Made by a program: the position numbers and the translations under genes. From Candidatus Aerophobota bacterium (GTDB taxonomy: Bacteria; Aerophobota; Aerophobia; Aerophobales; B3-G15), in assembly GCA_014859225.1 (NCBI GenBank), contig JACUUP010000038.1:1-11556 (forward strand): DNA of 11,556 nt, in the 5' to 3' direction. Of this stretch, positions 7,788-11,556 are shown piece by piece. How positions within the stretch are numbered: the stretch's first letter is position 1; every line of letters begins with the position of its first letter. The notes beneath the pieces were generated by a model. That model worked only from the letters and a program-made list of their open reading frames with translations. It had not been told where the DNA came from and did no database searches.

Positions 7788-7839
7788 AAGATTTGCTATT
7801 TGCAGGAGGAGGCAAAGGAAAAAAACTTCCTCCTCCTGA
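7780..7839 (+). repeat. Hairpin-forming ~60-base repeat, copy 1 (after hup)
   Basis: The segment begins at the last two codons of hup and matches 11324-11383 at about four fifths of positions in a hand alignment (nine mismatches, two single-base gaps). The best conserved part is AGATTTGCT-TTTGCAG followed by AGG-AGGCA-AGGAAAAAA and TCCTCCT. It contains a perfect 10-bp inverted repeat, CAGGAGGAGG (7803-7812) and CCTCCTCCTG (7829-7838), around a 16-base A-rich loop. There is no following T-run, so it is not a typical terminator. The AGGAGG in the 5' arm would be hidden from the ribosome when the hairpin forms. The reading frame of the MerR gene starts inside it. Confidence 0.75.
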
Positions 7840-8191
7840 AAAGTATCAAACAGTAAAAAGTAATTTGGTGGAAAAAGAGAAGAAAGCCGAGAAACTGTAT
7901 TTTTCGATAAAGGAAGTAAGTGAAGAAACGGGTCTTCCCTCTTATACTTTGCGTTTCTGGGAGAAAAAATTCCCCTTTTTTTCTCCCCAGAAAAGCAAAG
8001 GCGGGCACAGGAGATATCAAAAAAAGGATGTGGAATTAATTATCCGGATTAAAGACCTTCTTCATAGCAAGGGATTTACTATAGAAGGGGCAAAGAAAGA
8101 GCTTAAGAAGGAAAAAAGAGAAGATAATCTTAATATTGATTCAACCTGGTTGACAGAGGAAATAAAAGAGATTATTAAGCTACTTGATTGA
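7793..8191 (+). CDS. Short MerR-family transcriptional regulator
   Basis: This is a DNA-binding regulator with a MerR winged helix-turn-helix: recognition region SIKEVSEETGLPSYTLRFWE (38-57) and wing GGHRRYQKKDVELI (70-83), followed by a helix to about residue 105. Only about 30 residues come after, so it has no effector-binding domain and no metal-binding cysteines. Its closest class is the small MerR protein found next to ihfA or hup in Deltaproteobacteria and relatives, whose target is not known to me. The start is uncertain. TTG 7793 is five bases after the hup stop but lacks a ribosome site, and its first ~16 codons fall in the repeat. TTG 7865 or GTG 7868 would start 10-15 residues before the domain but also lack a site. 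It is probably co-transcribed with hup and the tRNA-Pro 13 bases downstream. Confidence 0.85.
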   Translation: MLFAGGGKGKKLPPPEKYQTVKSNLVEKEKKAEKLYFSIKEVSEETGLPSYTLRFWEKKFPFFSPQKSKGGHRRYQKKDVELIIRIKDLLHSKGFTIEGAKKELKKEKREDNLNIDSTWLTEEIKEIIKLLD

Positions 8192-8204
8192 GTAATTTAT
8201 GTGG

Positions 8205-8283
8205 CGGGGCGTAGCGCAGCCTGGTTTAGCGCACTTGCATGGGGCGCAAGAGGTCACCGGTTCGAATCCGGTCGCCCCGACCA
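8205..8283 (+). tRNA. tRNA-Pro(GGG), complete
   Basis: This is a full cloverleaf of 79 bases with encoded CCA. The acceptor stem is CGGGGCG/CGCCCCG (8205-8211/8273-8279), the D stem GCGC/GCGC (8214-8217/8229-8232) encloses a loop with GG, the anticodon stem is CTTGC/GCAAG (8234-8238/8246-8250), and the T arm is ACCGG/CCGGT with TTCGAAT (8256-8272). The anticodon at 8241-8243 is GGG, reading proline CCC/CCU codons. The C1:G72 pair with A73 and G35/G36 agree with bacterial proline identity. It begins 13 bases after the merR stop and has no obvious promoter of its own, so it is probably processed from the hup-merR transcript. I see no clear terminator after it. Confidence 0.96.
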
Positions 8284-8352
8284 GATTTGACTTCGCATGT
8301 TCTTTGATGAACAAGATGAGGATTGCAGATTTCTCTTGCACAAAAGCGAATC

Positions 8353-8380
8353 TTGCGATGACACTATCTTAAAATATAAT
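8353..8380 (+). promoter_or_regulatory. Sigma-70 type promoter for pckG-purC
   Basis: TTGCGA (8353-8358) and a perfect TATAAT (8375-8380) are separated by 16 bases in an AT-rich stretch. Transcription would start near 8387, giving a leader of about 170 bases before the pckG ATG. The -35 TTGCGA is identical to that of the promoter at the right end of the window. Confidence 0.7.
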
Positions 8381-8392
8381 CACGGAGAGTTA

Positions 8393-8449
8393 ATGTATAT
8401 CATAAAGGAGATGATATTTGTTTGGCTCATAAGTAAGAGTCCTCAATAA
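8393..8449 (+). CDS. Possible 18-codon leader peptide before pckG
   Basis: An ATG with GGAG about six bases upstream opens an 18-codon frame, MYIIKEMIFVWLISKSPQ, ending at TAA 8447-8449. It lies just after the predicted transcription start and stops immediately before the structured leader, the position expected of a leader peptide that controls attenuation. Against this, the codons show no run of one amino acid, and a frame this short can arise by chance. A second AAAGGAG lies inside it, directly before an in-frame ATG. I give it as a candidate only. Confidence 0.25.
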   Translation: MYIIKEMIFVWLISKSPQ

Positions 8450-8453
8450 TCGG

Positions 8454-8536
8454 GGCTGTTGCACGGTAAGCCAGCAGGAGTTCCTGAAGTTCTCTTTCTG
8501 TAAGAGAATTAGAAACAAATGTTGGCTTTTTATTTT
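8454..8536 (+). promoter_or_regulatory. Structured leader RNA with terminator-like end before pckG (candidate attenuator)
   Basis: AAGCCAGCA (8468-8476) pairs with TGTTGGCTT (8520-8528) over nine positions with one G-U pair, and the mostly-T tract TTTTTATTTT follows at 8527-8536. Inside lies a strong stem-loop, TTCTCTT (8490-8496) with AAGAGAA (8502-8508), extendable by two pairs, and CAGG (8475-8478) can pair with CCTG (8483-8486). Upstream, GGCT (8454-8457) can pair with AGCC (8469-8472), using the same bases as the 5' arm of the closing stem. A choice between a terminating and an open form is therefore possible. It ends four bases before the pckG ribosome site. I recognise no known riboswitch consensus in it. 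Confidence 0.45.
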
Positions 8537-8540
8537 AAGT

Positions 8541-8548
8541 AAGGAGGT
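8541..8548 (+). promoter_or_regulatory. Strong Shine-Dalgarno site of pckG
   Basis: AAGGAGGT ends seven bases before the pckG ATG at 8556. It is a near-perfect match to the 16S tail and fixes the start. It lies just after the terminator-like leader, so folding of the leader could also affect ribosome access. Confidence 0.8.
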
Positions 8549-8555
8549 AAATAAT

Positions 8556-10436
8556 ATGACACAGGGTTTTTTAAGGTCAAAACTGAGCGGGGCTGACTAT
8601 GAGAAGTTATCAGCAATATCCATTCCTAAAGTTCACCAGATCATTCTAAAAGCTTACCAGCTTTGTAATCCAGAAAAGATTTTTATCTGCGGCGATACTC
8701 CTGATGAGATTGCTTATATCCGAGATATGGCAATTGCAACAGGTGAAGAAAAATCTCTGGCAGTTCCCGGGCATACTTATCATTTTGATGGTATGTACGA
8801 CCAGGGAAGAGACCGGGATGCTACTAAATTTTTAGTTCCTGAGGGAGATTCTCTAAGTTCCAGCCTCAATCAGATTGAGCGCCAGGAGGGCTTAAAAGAA
8901 ATGAGAGGTCTACTTAAAGGTGCGATGAAAGACAGGACAATGATTGTGCGTTTCCTCACCCTGGGACCAGCAAACTCTGTATTTGGTATCCTTTGTATGG
9001 AATGCACTGACTCTTGGTATGTGGCTCACTCTGTAGATTTACTTTACCGACCGGGTTATCAGGCATTCCTTCAGGCAAAAGATGATACAGACATCTTCTA
9101 TACCTTACACTCTTCGGGGAAGCTAAATTCAGATATGGTCAGTATAGATTACCAGAACAAACGTATCTACATTGACTATATAGATAATACCGTCTACGCT
9201 GTCAATACACAGTATGCGGGCAATTCGGTTGGTTTCAAGAAACTTGCTCTTCGTTTAGCCATTCGTAGGGCTCATAGCGAAGGATGGTTAGCCGAGCATT
9301 TTATGATGGTGGGAGTAAATGGACCAGGTGGCAGAAAAACCTATTTAGCCGGGGCTTTTCCCAGCGCTTGTGGCAAGACTTCTACGGCAATGCTCCCCGG
9401 TGAAACAATTTTAGCTGATGACATTTCTTACCTTCGCAACATTGATGGGGTCTGTCGAGCAGTAAATGTGGAAGCAGGTATCTTTGGAATCATTCAAGAT
9501 GTCAATGCCAAAGACGACCCCGTAATCCATAATGTACTCAGCTTGCCAGGTGAGATTATCTTCTCCAATGTTTTAATCAAAGATAGAAAACCCTATTGGT
9601 TGGGTATGGGAGAAGAGCTTCCCAAAGATGGAATAAGTTATACGGGAAAATGGTACGAGGGTAAAACAGATGAAAAAGGAGAAAAAATCTTACCTGCACA
9701 TAAAAATGCCCGTTATACTGTATCTTTAAAAGCTCTGGAGAATTGTGACCCTGAGCTAAATAATCCACAAGGAGTGGAATTGGGTGGCATAACGTATGGC
9801 GGTCGTGACTATAGAGCTTATGTTCCGGTTCAGCAGGGCTTTGGTTGGGAGCATGGAATTATTGCCTATGGTGCAGCATTGGAGACAGAGACAACCTATG
9901 CTCTGGTTGAAGCAGAGGGAAAATATGAGATAAATATAATGAGTATTCAAGATTTTATTTCTATTCCCCTGGGAGATTATCTTGAGAACTATTTAGAATT
10001 CGGAAAAAGACTTAAAAAAACTCCTCCTGTCTTTGGAGTTAATTATTTCTTAAGGGATTTAAAAACAGGTGATTTTTTAAATACCCGTAGAGACAAACAC
10101 ATCTGGATAAAGTGGATGGAATTACGGTTACATAACGATGTAGAGGCTATACGCTCCCCTACCGGCTGGATTCCCAAATATGATGATTTGCGTATGCTTT
10201 TTTCAAAAGTCTTGAATAAAGATTACCCAAGAGAAGATTACATAAGACAATTCAGCATCCGCATCCCTGAGAACCTGGCAAAGCTTGAGCGGGTGGAGAG
10301 ATTTTACACACAGACTGTTACAGATACTCCATCTAAACTTTTTGAAGTACTTAATGAGCAAAGGAATCGTTTACTCAAAGCCCGCCAGCAATTTGGTGAG
10401 TATATTTCACCTGAAACTCTGTTAAGGGAGAAATAA
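8556..10436 (+). CDS. pckG: Phosphoenolpyruvate carboxykinase, GTP type (PckG)
   Basis: It interconverts oxaloacetate plus GTP with phosphoenolpyruvate, CO2 and GDP, the entry to gluconeogenesis or, in reverse, an anaplerotic step. The 626 residues fit the GTP family. The P-loop is FPSACGKT (268-275, with the family's reactive Cys272, Lys274 and Thr275), the second kinase motif is ADDI (287-290, Asp288/Asp289), the QYAGNS segment (219-224) is followed by Lys228/Lys229, and His248 (AEH) with Lys and Asp completes the Mn2+ site. Much of the rest differs from the animal and actinobacterial enzyme: the C-terminal guanine-binding FGENSR-like loop is replaced by [12 protein letters not shown]. It looks closer to the archaeal (Thermococcus-like) subgroup, a judgement from memory of that family. 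It is expressed from its own promoter and leader and is followed one base later by purC. Confidence 0.93.
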   Translation: MTQGFLRSKLSGADYEKLSAISIPKVHQIILKAYQLCNPEKIFICGDTPDEIAYIRDMAIATGEEKSLAVPGHTYHFDGMYDQGRDRDATKFLVPEGDSLSSSLNQIERQEGLKEMRGLLKGAMKDRTMIVRFLTLGPANSVFGILCMECTDSWYVAHSVDLLYRPGYQAFLQAKDDTDIFYTLHSSGKLNSDMVSIDYQNKRIYIDYIDNTVYAVNTQYAGNSVGFKKLALRLAIRRAHSEGWLAEHFMMVGVNGPGGRKTYLAGAFPSACGKTSTAMLPGETILADDISYLRNIDGVCRAVNVEAGIFGIIQDVNAKDDPVIHNVLSLPGEIIFSNVLIKDRKPYWLGMGEELPKDGISYTGKWYEGKTDEKGEKILPAHKNARYTVSLKALENCDPELNNPQGVELGGITYGGRDYRAYVPVQQGFGWEHGIIAYGAALETETTYALVEAEGKYEINIMSIQDFISIPLGDYLENYLEFGKRLKKTPPVFGVNYFLRDLKTGDFLNTRRDKHIWIKWMELRLHNDVEAIRSPTGWIPKYDDLRMLFSKVLNKDYPREDYIRQFSIRIPENLAKLERVERFYTQTVTDTPSKLFEVLNEQRNRLLKARQQFGEYISPETLLREK

Positions 10437-10437
10437 C

Positions 10438-11331
10438 ATGGAAAAAGAGACTCTGCGTTTAACCGGGTTTAAAGATTTGCAGCTTTTCAAAAGAGGGAAG
10501 GTAAGGGATGTCTATGATTTAAAAGATAAGCTTTTAATTATTTCCACAGACAGAATTTCTTGTTTTGATGTGGTATTGCCAACCTGCATCCCGCATAAAG
10601 GAGAAGTCCTTACCCATCTTTCATTGTTCTGGTTTGAATTTACTAAAGATGTTATACCTAATCACTTTATCTGTGCAAAGATTGAGGATTTTCCCGGAGA
10701 ATTGCACAAGTATAAAGATATTTTGGATGCTCGTTCAATGTTAGTAAAGAAGGTAAAGCCAATACCCGTAGAATGCGTGGTTCGGGGTTACCTTTCCGGT
10801 TCAGGTTGGAAGGAATACATGATGAGTCAATCTATATGCGGGATAAAATTACCAGCAGCTCTTAAAGAGTCGGATAAGTTGCCCCAGGCTATTTTTACCC
10901 CTGCCACAAAAGAAGATGTCGGTCACGATATCAATGTCACCCAGGAATTTGTGGAAAAGGAAATAGGAAAGCATCTGACGCAGAAATTAAAAGAAATAAG
11001 CCTCGCCTTGTATAAGAAGGCACGTCAATATGCCGAAACAAAAGGTATCATCATTGCCGACACAAAATTTGAATTCGGTATGCATGAGGAGAACATTATT
11101 CTTATTGACGAGGTTCTCACACCTGACTCGTCGCGCTTTTGGCCGAAAGAGCAATATAAGCCAGGTGGTGCTCAGCCGAGTTTTGACAAACAATTTGTGC
11201 GGGATTATCTGGAAACATTGGATTGGAATAAGACACCTCCTGCACCTGAATTACCGGAAGAGATAGTCAAAAAGACAACTGAAAAATATATACAGGCTCT
11301 GAAGATGCTCGTCCCCAATGCGCTTTCCTAA
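10438..11331 (+). CDS. purC: Phosphoribosylaminoimidazole-succinocarboxamide synthase (PurC)
   Basis: It joins CAIR and aspartate with ATP to give SAICAR in purine synthesis. Motifs are GKVRDVY (20-26, ATP site), [13 protein letters not shown] (36-48), [17 protein letters not shown] (111-127), DTKFEFG (208-214) and [14 protein letters not shown] (222-235). At 297 residues it belongs to the longer PurC class (yeast Ade1 and part of the bacteria), not the ~240-residue Bacillus/E. coli class. The ATG lies one base after the pckG stop, with AGGGAG about seven bases upstream inside pckG, so translation is probably coupled. No other pur gene is in the window. Its final codons begin the second copy of the repeat that also follows hup. 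Confidence 0.96.
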   Translation: MEKETLRLTGFKDLQLFKRGKVRDVYDLKDKLLIISTDRISCFDVVLPTCIPHKGEVLTHLSLFWFEFTKDVIPNHFICAKIEDFPGELHKYKDILDARSMLVKKVKPIPVECVVRGYLSGSGWKEYMMSQSICGIKLPAALKESDKLPQAIFTPATKEDVGHDINVTQEFVEKEIGKHLTQKLKEISLALYKKARQYAETKGIIIADTKFEFGMHEENIILIDEVLTPDSSRFWPKEQYKPGGAQPSFDKQFVRDYLETLDWNKTPPAPELPEEIVKKTTEKYIQALKMLVPNALS

Positions 11332-11383
11332 AAGATTTGCTCTTTGCAGAAGGGAGGCAGAGGAAAAAATGTCCTCCTTGTGA
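11324..11383 (+). repeat. Hairpin-forming ~60-base repeat, copy 2 (after purC)
   Basis: The segment begins in the last three codons of purC and aligns with 7780-7839. The hairpin is kept but weaker: AGGGAGG (11351-11357) pairs with CCTCCTT (11373-11379) over seven positions including one G-U, around a 15-base A-rich loop. No reading frame continues through it, so conservation is not due to coding. As with copy 1 there is no T-run after the stem, but it could slow or process the 3' end of the pckG-purC mRNA. Confidence 0.72.
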
Positions 11384-11490
11384 CCTTTAGTGAATATTAA
11401 ATCTTCTCGCCACCGAACTGTCTTCGTGCTCAGACGTTAGCCAGCTTTTGCCTTTCCTGCGTTATCTTTGCTTAAAAGCATAACTAAATT
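11384..11490. other. Non-coding stretch, nothing recognised
   Basis: About 100 bases between the repeat and the rightmost promoter hold no reading frame above about 15 codons on either strand. The middle part (about 11405-11465) appears more GC-rich than its surroundings. GTCT/AGAC (11420-11435 region) and TGCTT/AAGCA (11470-11481) can form very small hairpins. I see no convincing terminator for purC and no RNA family. Confidence 0.5.
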
Positions 11491-11493
11491 TCA

Positions 11494-11522
11494 TTGCGAA
11501 ATTATTTTAGATTTGGTATAAT
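11494..11522 (+). promoter_or_regulatory. Sigma-70 type promoter reading out of the window
   Basis: TTGCGA (11494-11499) and a perfect TATAAT (11517-11522) are separated by 17 bases, with a start expected near 11529. It is the best-spaced promoter in the window. The gene it drives starts beyond the right edge; no ribosome site or start codon I would trust follows within the remaining bases. Confidence 0.7.
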
Positions 11523-11556
11523 AGAGTCGTGCATAAACGAACTACCTCAGTTATTT

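Noticed and set aside
8283-8342. Two short stretches (8283-8297 and 8327-8340) resembling the AGATTTGCTCTTTGCA core of the repeat
   Set aside because: They match only about 13-14 bases with gaps and lack the AGG/CCT hairpin, so I cannot separate them from chance in AT-rich DNA.
8454-8536. A cobalamin or T-box type leader before pckG
   Set aside because: A loose resemblance to the CAGGAGACCTG part of cobalamin riboswitches does not extend to the rest of that motif, and the T-box GGTGG core is absent.
11529-11556. GTG at 11529 opening a frame to the window edge just after the promoter
   Set aside because: It has no ribosome site and sits at the predicted transcription start; with only nine codons visible it cannot be supported.

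Overview
The window looks like chromosomal core-genome DNA from a free-living, fairly AT-rich bacterium. It carries bacterial-type tRNA genes, strong Shine-Dalgarno sites and a densely packed set of housekeeping genes, almost all on the + strand. The iron-sulfur enzymes (IlvD, IspH), the gluconeogenic GTP-type PEP carboxykinase and the cmk-plsC-ispH-rpsA order fit an anaerobic Clostridia-like lineage or an uncultured candidate phylum. No 16S gene or other taxonomic marker is present, so the phylum stays open.

Region 1 (1-155) holds the 3' part of a tRNA-Ala(GGC) gene cut by the window edge, then a ~100-base spacer. Region 2 (156-7445) is one tightly packed set of seven genes, probably a single operon: ilvD, a hisC-like aminotransferase, cmk, plsC, ispH, rpsA and plsY. 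Gaps are between a 41-base overlap and 20 bases. They cover branched-chain amino-acid synthesis, an aminotransferase step, CMP recycling, two acylation steps of phospholipid synthesis (PlsY makes lysophosphatidate, PlsC turns it into phosphatidate), the last step of the MEP isoprenoid pathway and ribosomal protein S1.

Region 3 (7446-8283) holds hup (HU), a short MerR-family regulator and a complete tRNA-Pro(GGG), spaced closely enough to share a transcript. Region 4 (8284-11331) starts with a 272-base intergenic region containing a good promoter and a structured leader that ends in a terminator-like stem and U-tract. It is followed by pckG and, one base later, purC. Region 5 (11332-11556) has no gene; it holds a repeat copy and a good promoter pointing out of the window.

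The two least expected signals are non-coding. The first is an imperfect ~60-base hairpin-forming repeat whose two copies begin at the last codons of hup and purC. The second is the structured pckG leader, a candidate attenuator or other riboregulator. I found no CRISPR array, transposase, prophage or defence gene. The coding content is ordinary housekeeping, and I do not claim a new multi-gene system.
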